64,000 bases of DNA from Planctomycetota bacterium (GTDB lineage: Bacteria > Planctomycetota > Phycisphaerae > SM23-33), in contig JAAAOJ010000031.1 of assembly GCA_009908915.1 (NCBI GenBank), positions 34,669 to 98,668 on the forward strand, read 5' to 3'. The notes beneath the pieces are model-generated. The model was not told where the DNA came from. It worked only from the letters and a program-made list of their open reading frames with translations, and ran no database searches. Shown piece after piece: positions 31,920 through 44,500 of the stretch. How positions within the stretch are numbered: the first letter of the stretch is position 1; every line of letters starts with the position of its first letter. A program made the translations under genes and the position numbers.

Positions 31920-32026
31920 CGCTTTCCTTCTTCTCGCGGTTGACGCCCGGGTCTGCCGACGTGTTAGTATAGATGGCGCTGCAAGGCCCGGGCAACCGTG
32001 GAATCTGCCGGGCTCCGGATCACGAC

Positions 32027-33067
32027 ATGACGTTTCCCAACGCCGAAACCACATGCTTCCTCGACCGCGTTGCCCGGACCATCGACGAGGCCTGCCTCAT
32101 CCGCCCGGGCCAGCACGTGCTGGTCGCCTGCTCCGGCGGAGCCGACAGCGTCGCGCTGCTGACCGCCCTGACCCGACTGGCCGAGGATCCGCGACGTCGA
32201 TATGTTCTGACCGTCGCCCACCTGAACCACGGTCTGCGGGAGGCGGCGGAGGACGACGCCGCTTTTGTCGCGGACCTCGCCCGCGAGCACGAACTGGAGA
32301 TCGTCCAGGCCAGCCGCGACGTGTCCTCGCTGGCCGAGCAGTTGGGCGAAGGCATCGAACACGCCGCACGCGAGGCACGCTACGACTTCCTGGCCGCGAC
32401 GGCGCGTGACTGCGGGGCCGAGGCGGTGGCGATGGCGCATCACGCGGACGACAATGTCGAGACGGCGCTGTTCCGCATGCTGCGGGGCTCGGCCCTGCGA
32501 GGACTGGCGGGCATGCCGCTGCGACGCGGTCTGCGTGCGAGCGACGGCGGGGCGGCTGTGGAGATTATCCGCCCGCTGCTGCACTGCCGGCAGGATACGA
32601 TCCTCGAATTTCTGCGCGCCGGAAGCATCCACTGGCGAGAGGACGAGACCAATGAAGACCCGGCCTACAAACGGAACTTCATCCGCCACGAACTGTTGCC
32701 GACGATTCGCTGGCACGTCAATCAACGCGTGGACGAGGCTGTCCTGCGGCTGAGCGAAATCGCGCGCCAGGCCGAGACCTACATCGCAGGCCAGGCCGAC
32801 ACGCTGCTCCGCAAGGCCACCGTTGACATCGCAGCCGATGCGCTGACGCTCAGCGCGATGAAACTCGCCGCTGCGGCGCCCATCGTCCGCACGACGGCGC
32901 TGCGGTTGGCCCTCGAGCGGTTGGAGATTCCGCAGCGGGATCTGGCCACCGAGCACCTCCACCAACTCGATGCACTGCTGACCAGCGGCGACGGGGCGAC
33001 GGTGAACCTCCCCGGCGACCTTCAGGCCCGCCGGCAGGGCACTCAACTGGTGATCGCGCAGCTGTAG
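32027..33067 (+). CDS. tilS: tRNA(Ile)-lysidine synthase
   Basis: A 346-residue protein of the PP-loop ATPase family. The nucleotide loop is ACSGGADSVAL near residue 32. Further motifs are VAHLNHGLREAA and MAHHADDNVETALFRMLRGSALRGLAGM. The enzyme adds lysine to C34 of tRNA-Ile(CAU), so that AUA is read correctly. ATG 32027 (MTFPNAE) is the start; upstream in-frame codons look non-coding. The protein has no separate C-terminal TilS substrate-binding domain, as in other short TilS proteins. Confidence 0.92.
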   Translation: MTFPNAETTCFLDRVARTIDEACLIRPGQHVLVACSGGADSVALLTALTRLAEDPRRRYVLTVAHLNHGLREAAEDDAAFVADLAREHELEIVQASRDVSSLAEQLGEGIEHAAREARYDFLAATARDCGAEAVAMAHHADDNVETALFRMLRGSALRGLAGMPLRRGLRASDGGAAVEIIRPLLHCRQDTILEFLRAGSIHWREDETNEDPAYKRNFIRHELLPTIRWHVNQRVDEAVLRLSEIARQAETYIAGQADTLLRKATVDIAADALTLSAMKLAAAAPIVRTTALRLALERLEIPQRDLATEHLHQLDALLTSGDGATVNLPGDLQARRQGTQLVIAQL

Positions 33068-33390
33068 CCTGCCCCAATCCTCCGTCCTTGGGCGTTCCTT
33101 CAAGAAGAGCGGCCCCACCGCTCGCCGACCCGTACGGCACGCTCAGGGAGGGCTCACCATTCACCACAGAGGGAGAGGGATTTCCCGACGTGCCTCGCGG
33201 CGGAGCGTTTCTCTGCTCCCCCGTTGGGAGAAGCCGAGTGAGGTGTTGTTTTGTTGTCACTCTTGCTTCGCTCGGGCCGTTCTTCAGGCCCGCCACCTTT
33301 CGCTTGTCCGGCTGCCGTTATATGATACAAGCTGGTCACATTGCCCAACACGGGCCGGCGACGCGGCCGGCCGAAACGACGGAGCGACAC
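33068..33390 (+). other. spacer between tilS and the epimerase with a GC-rich repeat-like block
   Basis: No gene is supported. The stretch 33070-33280 has several short near-repeats (GGGAGAGGG, CTCCCCCGTTGGGAG) resembling the palindromic elements elsewhere in the window. A TATGAT box lies near 33320 with a weak TTTCGC 17 bases before it and may be the epimerase promoter. Confidence 0.4.
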
Positions 33391-34350
33391 GTGCAAATAC
33401 TCGTAACCGGAGCGGCGGGGTTCATCGGCTCGCATCTGTGCGAGCGGCTGGTGGACCGCGGTGACGCGGTGGTCGGCATCGACAATTTCGATCCGCTCTA
33501 TGATCACCGGCTCAAGGAGGAGAACCTGGCGGGCATCCTTCACGACCCACAGTTTGCGTTCTTCCGCACCGACCTGCGCGACGCGGCGGCGTTGGGAACC
33601 TGGTGGCAGGAGCATGGCGGCGAGTTTGACGCCGTGGTGCATCTGGCCGCGCGGGCCGGCGTGCGGCCGAGCATCGAGGACCCGTTAGGCTACGAGCAGG
33701 CCAATATTGCCGCGACGATGAACCTTCTTGAACGACTGGTGACTTACAGCCATCGGCCGCGCCTGGTCTTCGGCAGTTCATCCAGCGTCTACGGCAACAA
33801 GGAGACGGTGCCATTCGCCGAGAGCGACCCGGTGGACCATCCCATCAGTCCGTACGCAGCGACCAAGAAGGCCTGTGAGCTGATCTGCCACACGTACCAC
33901 CACCTGTACAACCTGCCGGTCTTTGCCCTGCGGTTCTTCACGGTCTACGGCCCGAGGCAACGGCCGGACCTGGCGATTCACAAGTTCACCGCCCGCATCC
34001 TTCGCGGGGAGTCCATCGACGTTTTCGGTGACGGTACGACCAGCCGCGACTACACGTACATCGACGATATTATCGACGGAGTGGTCACCGCCGTAGATCG
34101 TTGCGAGGGCTACGAGGTGATCAACCTCGGCAGCCATACCCCGGTGACGCTCAGCGATATGATTGCGGCCATCGAAGCCGCCTGCGGGCAGGACGCCACC
34201 ATCAACCGCCTGCCGGTGCAGCCCGGCGACGTGGACCGCACCTTCGCCGACGTCGGCAAGGCCCAGTGCCTGCTGGACTACGCCCCGAGCATGGACTTCC
34301 GCCAGGGCGTGCAGAACTTTGTCGACTGGTACCGGGCCAGGCTGCTGTAG
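33391..34350 (+). CDS. NAD-dependent sugar-nucleotide epimerase (UDP-glucuronate 4-epimerase type)
   Basis: A 319-residue short-chain dehydrogenase/reductase. The NAD-binding glycine motif is GAAGFIGSHLCE; the active-site Tyr-Lys pair is in PYAATKKACE, with the preceding Ser region FGSSSSVYGN. FDPLYDHRLKEENL and RDYTYIDDIIDG are typical of UDP-glucuronate/GDP-sugar epimerases. It probably makes a nucleotide sugar for envelope polysaccharide. The start is GTG 33391; the upstream frame has no ribosome-binding site. Confidence 0.88.
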   Translation: MQILVTGAAGFIGSHLCERLVDRGDAVVGIDNFDPLYDHRLKEENLAGILHDPQFAFFRTDLRDAAALGTWWQEHGGEFDAVVHLAARAGVRPSIEDPLGYEQANIAATMNLLERLVTYSHRPRLVFGSSSSVYGNKETVPFAESDPVDHPISPYAATKKACELICHTYHHLYNLPVFALRFFTVYGPRQRPDLAIHKFTARILRGESIDVFGDGTTSRDYTYIDDIIDGVVTAVDRCEGYEVINLGSHTPVTLSDMIAAIEAACGQDATINRLPVQPGDVDRTFADVGKAQCLLDYAPSMDFRQGVQNFVDWYRARLL

Positions 34351-34486
34351 CTTTCTAACCGACGGGCTGCTCGGACGTTGGATTTTCCATTCGCCTGCTG
34401 CCTGCTGTCGGGAGCTACCGGGCAGAGGCTACTTGTTGCCTGCTCTTTGCCGCTCTTTTTCGGTCGGCGGGCTCGGCCCACCAATG

Positions 34487-34724
34487 CGGCGATGACCGCG
34501 GGCGGACCATCGACATCCACGCCCTGCGGCACACGTTCGGCACGCACCTCAGCAAGGCGGGCGTGACGCCCCGCGTGGCCATGGAGGCCATGCGACATTC
34601 GTCACTCGACCTGACCATGAACATATGCACCGACCCGGTGCTGCTGGACGTCGGCGCTGCGGTCGATGCACTTCCGGCGTTTTCGGCCGACAGGCCTGCC
34701 GAACTTGCCGCCAGCAAGGCCTGA
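34487..34724 (+). pseudogene. 3' fragment of a tyrosine recombinase (integrase) gene
   Basis: About 75 codons match the C-terminal catalytic domain of a phage/ICE-type tyrosine recombinase: HALRHTFGTHL (the Arg and box II), AMRHSS (box III His) and TMNICTD. In active enzymes the last position is the nucleophilic Tyr (TMNxYTD); here it is Cys (TGC, one base from TAC). The N-terminal two thirds are missing, and upstream is only spacer after the epimerase. This is a decayed integration gene. Confidence 0.8.
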
Positions 34725-34826
34725 ATCCTTGCACGAAAGCTTGCACGTGATTCTGGGCGCTTGTACGAATCCTTGCACGGAAGGCAGGCCGGGGGAAGCG
34801 GACGCTGACATGTCGTGGCAAGATCA
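34636..34826 (+). repeat. left copy of a long direct repeat (integrase 3' end)
   Basis: This stretch is nearly identical to 46190-46380, in the same direction and 11,554 bases away. About 15 differences in some 175 aligned bases, with no gaps, were counted by eye. It covers the last 26 integrase codons, its TGA at 34722 and about 100 bases beyond, including the CGCTTGTACGAATCCTTGC stretch. It lies just outside the blaI-giant gene pair. Confidence 0.9.
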
Positions 34827-35133
34827 CCATGCTGGCGGGTCGCCAAGATGATGTCGGGTGCGAGGCTTGTCAGGCGAAGCGTGCCGCCGACATAGGTGCG
34901 GTCGCAGGCGACGGCTTCGGTCCGGTCTTCGAGGCTGTCGCACTCGCGCGGTGTCAGTCGATCACGACCACCTTCCCCCTCTCCGATTCAAACTCGATTG
35001 TTGTCAGGAATCCGCTGCACGCGTTCGGCTGGCATGAGGGAGAATCGCTTTTTCCAAGTCCCTATTGAAGCATGTCCTGGACAGAAGTGCGGCGGTTGCC
35101 AGAGGGCGGTACGAGCCAGATCGTATTGTCTTC
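34827..35133 (+). other. spacer upstream of blaI, no gene
   Basis: No convincing coding frame lies here. A short C-terminal-looking fragment on the minus strand (LTTIEFESERGKVVVID then stop) could be a relic of a gene lost during the rearrangement. The segment ends at the blaI promoter. Confidence 0.35.
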
Positions 35134-35161
35134 TTGCGTCCTACGACACCGGTCGTATAAT
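35134..35161 (+). promoter_or_regulatory. blaI promoter with overlapping BlaI-type operator
   Basis: TTGCGT (35134-35139) and TATAAT (35156-35161) are 16 bases apart. The inverted repeat TACGACACCGGTCGTA (35142-35157; arms TACGAC/GTCGTA) fills the spacer and touches the -10 box. BlaI/MecI-family repressors bind TACxAC...GTxGTA-like palindromes, so autorepression is likely. AGGAG follows at 35181, before ATG 35191. Confidence 0.72.
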
Positions 35162-35190
35162 GGCGGTGTCAAAGATCATCAGGAGCGACT

Positions 35191-35592
35191 ATGGCAACGG
35201 AGCATGACACTCGGCCGAGGCCTTCCGACGGGGAACTGGCCATCTTGCGAGTGCTGTGGGGGCGGGGTCCATCCACCGTGCGGCAGGTGCATGAGGCGAT
35301 CGGCGACCGGGGCGTTCGCTACACCACCACGCTTAAGATCATGCAGGTGATGGCCGAGAAGGGCCTGGTCGAGCGCGACGAGGCCAATCGCTCGCACGTC
35401 TACTCGGCCGCCATCGAGGAAGTGCCTACCCAGCGACGCTTGCTGAGTGACTTCCTGGACAAGGCCTTCGGCGGCTCGGCGGGCAAGCTGGTAATGCAGG
35501 CGCTGGCGGCCGGCGACATCTCGGCCGAGGAACTCAGGGAAATCCGCAAGCTGCTGAAAGAGAAAGGGGCGGGGCATGAACACGCTCGTTGA
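35191..35592 (+). CDS. BlaI/MecI family transcriptional repressor
   Basis: A 133-residue protein. The winged helix-turn-helix contains LSDGELAILRVLW-like PSDGELAILRVLWGRGPSTV and YTTTLKIMQVMAEKGLVERDE. The dimerisation tail contains RLLSDFLDKAFGGSAGKLV and EELREIRKLLKEK. In the known bla/mec systems the repressor is cleaved after the membrane M56 protein senses a beta-lactam; the signal here is unknown. Its last 17 bases overlap the start of the giant M56 gene, so the two are coupled. Confidence 0.9.
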   Translation: MATEHDTRPRPSDGELAILRVLWGRGPSTVRQVHEAIGDRGVRYTTTLKIMQVMAEKGLVERDEANRSHVYSAAIEEVPTQRRLLSDFLDKAFGGSAGKLVMQALAAGDISAEELREIRKLLKEKGAGHEHAR

Positions 35593-38500
35593 ACTACTGA
35601 ACGCGGGGCCGGCCCAGCTTGCCCTGAGCGAAGTCGTGGGGCGCATCGGCTGGGCGCTGGTTCACTTCCTCTGGCAGGGCGCTGCCATTGCCGGCCTGCT
35701 TTGGCTGGCCCTTCGCCTGCTTGCTCGTCGCGGGCCGCAGGCGCGATACGCCGTGGCGTGCCTGGCCCTGCTGCTGATGGCGGCAGCGCCCGTGGCTACG
35801 TTCTTTGTCGTGCAACCTGCCGGCCAAGACGTGCGCAGGCCGGCGCAGACATCCGCAGCCACCTACTCCGAGGATGATTCCTGGGGCAAAGGCACACCGC
35901 TGAAGGTTCCAGCCGAGTTCCGAGAAGGCACCGCCACGCTCGAACAGGCCAAGGCATGGTGTCGGGCGCTGGTGGTGGGCAGTTGCCTTGGCAACGGCCG
36001 TGTGATCGAAGTGGAACACCGCGAACTTGTGCCCGGCGGCGAGCAGGCCGTTGTGGTGTTCGACCCGTCCTGCGGCGGCAGCGGCGGAAGAGGCCCGCAA
36101 CTGATCTTCTCTCGCACCGCCAGCGGGCTGCAATTTCTCGGCGACTTGTCCGGAAGTTGGCGGGCCGCGCCGCCGGATGCCCTGGGCCGGCCGCGCCTGG
36201 TTGGTTACTGGCGGCTCGGCGGCGGGGAAGGAAAGGCAAGCCTGATCGTTCTGACTTCACGCGGCTTCGTGCCCGTAGCGCACGTCGACGCCTCCGGCGG
36301 TGACGGTGCGGCAGATGAGAAAAGACGAACATGGCGAACCCTCTTTGAGGAGCCGGTGTCGCAGAAGACGTTGGCTGCGACATTCGGAGAAGACGCTTCG
36401 TCGAGAACATCATGGCCCGACATGGAGAAGGAACCCGAACTCGCTGCTACTGCTAAACCGGTTGCAGACGACGCTGCGGAGTCTGGCGATGGTCAGCACT
36501 GGACGAGCCGCGTATTTGCGTGGGCGCAACCTGCCATGCCTTACGCCGTGGCCGTCTGGCTGGCGGGCGTGCTCGCGTGTTCCGTGTGGCACGTGGTCGG
36601 GTGGGTGAGAGTTCAACGGCTGCGTCGGGGGGCGCAGCCGCTCGCCGACGGCCCGAACGAACGCCACTGGCGGGCCGCGTCGGGCCGACTGGCGGACGCG
36701 TTTGGGATTCGGCGTGCCGTGCGACTTCTGAAGCTCACCGGCGCAGGCGCTCGCGACCTGGCCGGACCGGTGGTTCTCGGCGTGCTGCGCCCGGCCGTGC
36801 TTATTCCCGCCGCCGTGCTGACCGGCCTGACGCCGAGTCAGGTAGAAGCCGTCCTCGCCCACGAGCTGGCCCACGTCCGCCGGCACGACTATTTCGTCAA
36901 CCTGCTCCAGACACTCGTGGAAACGCTGCTGTTTTACCACCCGGCCGTGTGGTGGGCGTCGGCCCGCATCCGCGCCGAGCGCGAGAACTGCTGCGACGAC
37001 CTCGCCGTCTCGGCCGTGGGCAACAGTCATGCCTACGCCGCCGCATTGGCCGCATTGGCTGAGGTTGCAGTCGCGCAGCAACCCGCTCGACCCGCCGGCC
37101 TCATCGGACGGCTTGTCCCGGCGGCGCGGCTGGGCCGCTCATCAGCCGACCGCATCGCGCCCGGCGCAAAGACGAACCTGCTGCACCGCATCCGTCGCCT
37201 GTTGGGCATCCAAAGCGGCCCGACAACCCGCTGGACCTCCGCCCTGGCTGGCGCACTTGTGCTTGCGGTCGCAGTGGTCGGAGTAGTTTTCTACGGCTGT
37301 GGCTCTGACCCGCAGGTCATGACAGCCAAGCCAGTGCTGACGGATGCAAATTATCCTGAGGCCTTAGCTGGACTTAGAAGGTTGTTGGGGCAATCGCTAC
37401 AGGACGGCTGGGAGTTAGTTGTGACGGATGAAGGCACGGTTCAGCCACCAGGCTGGCCCGCCGGGATGGGCGTCGCGATCACGCTTCAACCGCCAGAACA
37501 GCAGGTGCAACAGCCGGGCAAGGCTCCTAGACCCGCCCGTTTATGGATCATGGCTTTGGGCTATGACGGAACGTATACCAAGGACCATCCTGGATTGCCT
37601 CTTTGGCCACACGCCCGGGAGATGTCTCGCTGGCGCGCGCGTCGCGTGTTCCAGCAAGCCTACGGGGGGCATGAGTCCAACATCCACAATGCCCTTCGCG
37701 CCACCGATGACTTCAGTCCGCCCGTCGCTGACGTGCCGAACACACTGTCGGCCGGCAGAGCCAGATTCAACCCTCGAAATGGCCGTATCCAGTTCGGCTT
37801 CGGCCGATGGTGGAGAGGGGATGATGGGCAAGTGCGACCACTGTCGCTGGCAGCACGAGTCGAGGAAGTTGTGACCCCCGAGGGTCGCGTTGGCGTCAAC
37901 CAAGCCATGCGCACCATGCAGACCGAGCCGGGTGAGTCCGCCCAGTACACAGGACATCTGGTTCTCGACCCGGCCGAGACCGGGGCGGCTTTGTGCGATC
38001 TGAGGCAGATCACCGTCAGGTATCAATGCGTGCTCCCTGATCGGGTTGATTACATACCGATCCCTCTGGAACCAGGTCGGAATCACTCGATTGAACATCC
38101 TTCACGGCTGGAGGTGACCACCTCGGGGATTATCGAAGACGGCGACAAGAAGTACATCGACGTAACCGCCGCGCTCCACCGCGGCTCCGGCGACGCCGAA
38201 ATCGCCGGGAGATTCCCTACAAGCCACCTCATGACTTACGCCCGCATGCAGCCGCCCCCCGGGGCAGACCCGGCAATGACGTGTGGATCGTTAGTTGTTC
38301 ACTCGACCATTGTTCGTGACGATGGCGAGACGCGTATCGAGACTTGCAGGGTTCCGCTGAATCCGGACGAATGCGCTTGGCCCCTGGAAGCCGTCGTTCT
38401 CCAAGTGCCCACTGGTCTACGTGTAATCGACGGCACATGCAGGCTCGAACTGGAGCCGTCGCGACTGACGACCGATCCCGCGTTCGGCACCAACCCGGCA

Positions 38501-41500
38501 GAACTGACGTGGGATCAGCTCATGGAACTCGCCATCGCCGCCACTGATGAAGTGCCGGACGCCGACGCCGCGCAGCGCTTGATAGAACTTGGCGAGCCAG
38601 CCATCCCGGCCGTGGTCCGGATGCTGGGGCGTGGGCTGAATGAGCGTTACGCCACGGAGATTCTCAAACGAATAGGCCCGCCTGCGGTGCCGCATCTGCT
38701 TCAAGGCGCAGTGGACGGGCACGGCGGGCGTGACGGAGGGACACCCGCGGCGCTGCTGGGCACCTTTGGAGATCGTCGCGTCGTGCCTGCACTTATCGCC
38801 ATTATGCGTGACGGGTATGTCGAACCAGCGCCTCTCGGAATCCGGAACGGTTCCGGCGGCCGGCACGCCTACACGGCCTATGCCCTTGGCAAGCTGGCCG
38901 ACCCGCGGGCAGTTGACTGCCTCATCGAGGCATTGGATTCGGACTCGCCGAACGTCGTCTATCTTGCTGCATGGGCGTTGGGCGAGATCGGCGAGGCGCG
39001 GGCTATCGAACATCTCGAGCGATTGCTGGATAGGCCCGATCCCTTCACCGTCGTTCGTGGCAGCCTGCCACGACGCTCGCCCGATTTTCACACAACTGTC
39101 CGCAATGCAATCAGTGACATTCGGCGTTTCGGCCCGGCGAGGCTCTCGCCGATGCCGGCAGACCAGCCTGCCGTTTGGGCCAATCCTGCCCCGTCAGTGA
39201 GGGCCCGCCTCGCGATGGTCTCTGCCCGCAATCAGGTCAAGAAGCTGTACGAGACGTTCCCCATGCTCGCCGAGGCGGGGGGAGCCTATATCCACATCCG
39301 ACGTGATGACAACGGCGCGCCTGAGCGGATGAGCTTCGAGCTGACCAGCAACATTTCCAGGATGGGACCGCAGGGGCCGCCGACTGTCCGTTATGACAAC
39401 CTACCTCACTGCGTCATTCGAGTTTCGCTGGTCCGGGCCGAGACCGAGCCCTCGAACGGATCCGATGAGCAATGGCGGTCCTATGAGATCGAGGGAGGAA
39501 CATGGATTAGCCATGTTCAAGTTTGGTCATCCGATGATCGCCTGAAAGATGCTGTCGAGAATAGTGTCCATGAGGCGCTATCACGATTTGGGGGATCGAC
39601 GAGCCACAAATTGGGTACGGAGCCCGCGCGACGGGACGTGAGCATCGTCAACTGGATCGAACTGGTGGACAAGGACGACCTGCCGGCGGGGATGTACTGC
39701 CGTGTGCCGGTTTACGACACCACCGATCACCCCGGGGCAAAGTGGGTATACAAGCACACGCTGGATGCGATGAAGCGAGCGGAAGCGGCCGGCCTGTCGG
39801 AGTTGTCGGCCCGGCTGGAGGGTGCATATACCGCCAAGGGCACACTGGAAATCGGCGAGCAGTTCGTTCAGGGCGACACGATCACCATCCGCCTGCGGTA
39901 TATCGACGAGGACAAAGACATCGGCCGGCACATGGAGGCCGGCAACCCGGTGCATGTCTACGGCGACAAGCAGTTTAAGAGCGTCTACTTGTGGGGCCAC
40001 ATGCCCACTGACCTGCCGCCGGGCAGGTACACGGTGAACCTGGAACTGGACGAGTACGAGCGCAAGAACGGCCAGTTATTCCTCGCCCCGACGACCAGGA
40101 TTCGCCATCACGAGCGGCTGAGCTGCACGTATATGGTCGAACCTGCCGAGGCCGCCAGCCAACCCGCAACCGCCCAGGCAGGCGGAAAGCTCCCGGGCAG
40201 CGAGTTGACGCTCGCGCAGGCGGCGGGAGATAAGCCGTTGGTGGTGATTGGCGAGGCCCTGACGGAGGCCGGGGCGGGAATGAGCAGGGAAGACGGCGTA
40301 ACGGTTCATCGCCAGGAAGTCAAACCTTGGTTCGCCCTCAAGGGCCACCTGCCACAGGAACAGGTCGAGGCCGAACGCATTACGGTCGCGTATACGGTGG
40401 TCGAGCCTCGCGGCGAGCGGGCGATAGCCAAGGGCCGATCGGTGATATGGGTGCTGAGGCCCTCGCCGAACAAGGGCAAGTGGGTCGGCGTCAAGGCTCT
40501 GGCTGACACACCTGAGAATCGACGGCACATGATCATGAGCCTTGGTCAGTTGCCTTATCCGCAGGTTGAACTGAAAGACGCTCTGGCCCAGGCAGACACA
40601 GTCGCGATCTGCAAGGCTGATGATGAGGGTGCCGGGATCGTTTTTGAGGACGGCGTCACCAACTACCTTCAGATGTTCGCGGTCGTCAGGACGCTCAAGG
40701 GCGAAAATCCCGCCGATAAACTGCTGGTCACCTACACGGTCGTCGATCGTCGCGACAGGCCCATCGCTAAGGGCGAGACGATCATCTGGCTACTAGGCAA
40801 AGGTGAAGCCTCTCAGTGGCCAGTGAACGGCAAGCTCCAATCCGTCGAGCGCCGCCCCGGCATCAAGGCTGTGCCTGACACGCCCAAAAACCGCAGAAAT
40901 ATGGCTGCGGCCAACACACAGGCGGGAACCCAACCGGCTGCAAAGCGAACTATCCGAATCCGCCTCAATCCGAAGCGGCTGGCGGCGATGGGGCTGACGG
41001 TTGCCGAGGTCAAGGCCGCGTTACCGGAATCCGGAACCATCGACGCCAGGCAGGTGGGTATACTTGGCCGGCTTGCCATCGCCACGCACGACGGCCGGGC
41101 CGTACTACTTCAGGATGTCGCCGAAATAACGCCGGAGCAGCCCACCGCCACATCTCGACCCTCGGAGACAACAACGGCCACCTCGGGCCACGAGATCGTC
41201 CTTCACGTGCTTGACGCCCAGGCCGTGATGACGCCCGAAACCCGAGAAGCAATGCTATTGACTGCTCTGAATTCATCGTCGGCAAAGATGGACATGGCCA
41301 AGGCTGCTCTTCGTGACATCGAGATGATGCGTCTTGTTTTCAGAAAGAAGCTCAAGCCAGATCGAGAAGGAGGGCCTTTGCCCTTCGACACATTCTTCGT
41401 ATCCCAGTCAGGCGAGGACGCCCTTATCAAGTACGTTGTTGCCACCCGGAGCCAAGGCGGTGCCGTTCCAGCCGAATGGCTCGATGAGTTGCTAAAGCCA

Positions 41501-44500
41501 CATAGAGACGGGTTCCAGTTGATGAAGGCCTCATTGTGGACACGAGATCAGGTTCGCCATGAGCGTCAGCGACTCTGTCAGCCTGAGAATCCCCACAAGG
41601 TGCGAGAGTTCATGGCCGGTGTATGGGAAAAGACTCAGCGGCAAAACGGTCCCGTGGCCACTCCAGAACCTGGCATACCCAGGATGAGCGGGGAATTCAC
41701 AAGTGCTCCCCTCGCCTCACTGTACGCGGATGACAACATGGCAGTTATGTATGCAAAGCCCGTTGAATTCCCACGTGGTTCTGGCAATCTGCGGGTCTAT
41801 TTCATTGAGGCACATTGGGATGACCGGCTGGGGCAGTGGACGGTGCGCGGCTGTGGTGCTTTCCCGACCGAACAACTGGACAAGCGGACGGACATCTTCC
41901 TAACCCGTCACCCGAAGGCGAGCCTAGTGGAGGGTGAATTACCCGAAAACTGGCGTGATTCAGATGCTCCGCCCGCCACACAGCCGGCGACGGATCACGC
42001 AGGCCCACCGATGACCGAGGCTCAGGCCATGACGGCAACAGCGGAGTTGGCCCAGGCGATTGGTGGAAAGATGCCCGCCAACTGGGAGATCAAGTCACGG
42101 CGATATGTGAAAATGGCGGGGGGCAACTGGCCATCAGGCCAAGCCGTCCGGATTGTGCTGGAGCGGAGAAGTCCTAATGCTGCGGAAGACCTCAAGAAGG
42201 GCCGCGGCGGCGAGGTTGAATTGGCGGTCATGATCGGGCCGTTCTCGCGGCCGACAATCCCTGACATGGTGTCGCAGGCAGGCAACGCGCCGGAATTGGG
42301 TGCATGGCGCGGCTGTACGGTGTTCGGCTTCGTCGCTGGCGGCACCGACTGGCCGACCGCCAAGGCCGACATCCTGGCCGCGCTGAAGGCGACCGACGCC
42401 CCGGCGGCGGAGACTCAGCCGGCTGCGGCATGGATGAAACAAGTCCGCAAAGCCCTTCCCAAGGGGTGGTCTGTGAAGCCGGCTGCCAACGTGCCTGGTG
42501 TTGCAAAATCTGCTCCTCGTGAAGTGTGGTGGATCATCACGCGCGATGATCCAATGCGTGTTATCTATAGCTCTCCGGTCGCGATGATGCCGCAGGAGAA
42601 AACGTACCAGATCACCATTGTCGCCGGGCCGAAGGTCTCGGCCGAAGACTATCGCAAGATGGTCGAGTTCAACAAGTCTCTGCAAAGGAAGTTTCGAGGC
42701 AACGATGGCACACTGCGCCTGATGGGAGAGTTGTTCTGGTGGGAAAAGCGTACAGACAAAAACACGAATCGCCCCTATCTATTGCCGACACATTTCGACG
42801 ACGAGCACAGCCTGAGTATCGTCTGCAGGCAGTTGCTCGGCGGCTTCTACAAGTTCGAGTCCAAGGAGGATAGAGCCCAGGCCTCCGATGTGCTTGCCGC
42901 GATAACGGCTCCATTCAAGGCTCATTCTGTGGCTTCTTCTCAGCCGGCAACGCAGCCCGCCACCGCACCGGCCGAGGCCGCCTCGCAACCACCTTCTGCC
43001 CCGGCGGCGACTCGACCTGCAACGCAGCCAGTAATGTCGAACCTGGCAAAGAGGATAACGTCCGGCATGCCGGAAGGCTGGGAGCTCACAGGCCATGGCC
43101 GGAGCACGCCAATGCGATGGTCCGACGATCCGGCGCTGAAGGCTGAAAACTTCGAGCGACTCAGCTTCCGGCACAAGACAGCCGAGGCGGTGTTCCCGCC
43201 GGGACCGGCAACGTTTACGCTGTGGATCGCACCCGCCGGTTATGTCGGCAGGGCCTACGAGAACGCGGGCGTGGCCGAGCAGGAAGGCCAGCCTGCAGCG
43301 CTGGCTTGGGTCGGCAATGGAAGTCTGCTGTTCATCATGGTGGCCACGTCGGACGGAAGCGATGAATGGAAGCCGGTGGTCGAACTGATCAAGACGCTTG
43401 GCTTTACAGCCTCGGCCGAGAAAAACATAACGCCTGTTGCAGCCAAGACTGCCAAGGTCGTCACGGAACTGAGCGAGCAGGACAGGGCAAAGGCACTGCC
43501 CGGCAGCACAGTGGGCCTGCCAGCCGCGATGGGGCCGGAGTTGCCCGGCAACTTTGCCTGCGCGGTCGTGGCCAGGGCCTTGACCGATCCCATGGTTCTA
43601 CCTATTGCCGGCGACCGCGCTCATGCGTGGCAGAAGTTCGAGTTCGACAAGGAATCGGTGCTGGCCGGCGATCCGGATGTCCGCTTCCCCTGGCCGGTCA
43701 ATTACACGATGGACGTGAAGACAGAGCGGCCGGTCCTGAAGGGCGAGAAGGTCATCCTCGTCATCCGCCGCAAGAACCCCGACCAGTTCGCGATCACGAT
43801 CAGACCGCCCGAGCAGCGCGCGTGGGTGAAGGAAGCTTGGGAGTTCACCCAACGCATACGGAAGCTTTCCGCCGAGGAGATGACTGATCAACTTGTCACC
43901 GGGCGGCGCTACGCGCTGGGAGAGTTCCTTGATGCGCTGCCGTGGTTTCGTCACAAGACGACCGGCCTGGAGCCGGCCGTGCGTACACGGATCGTCCGCA
44001 AGTTCGCTGACGAGGTCCGCATCTTGCAGGATGGCAAGCAGTGGGAGACACGTGGCACGCTGCACGACCGGCATCACCTGATAGTCTGCCTGGCGGAGTT
44101 GAAGGCCAGGCCGGAACTGCTGGAGATACTGGAACGCCAGCAAGGCTTTTCCTGCTGCGCCCCGCCTGCCATGATCGACGGCGTCGTCGCCTGCGGACAT
44201 CGCGGGGACGCCTGGCTGCTGGCGCGGAAGATTCCCGAAATGCGCGGCGATGGCGGCTACGTCGCCCTGCACGAGGCGATCCAGAAGCTTACCGGCCTGA
44301 AGGCGGAGATTCCAAAGGCCACGGGCAACACAAACGAAGCTGTCCATGCCCGCGACCTGGCCCACGCTCGCATGTGGGCGGAGAAACTCGCCCGTGCGGG
44401 CATTGGGACGCCCGACGCCCTCCATGTCGTTATCGACGACACGTGGGACCAGCTTGCTGTGATGCTGCTCAAGGAAGGCGTGCTGTGGTATGAGTACGGG

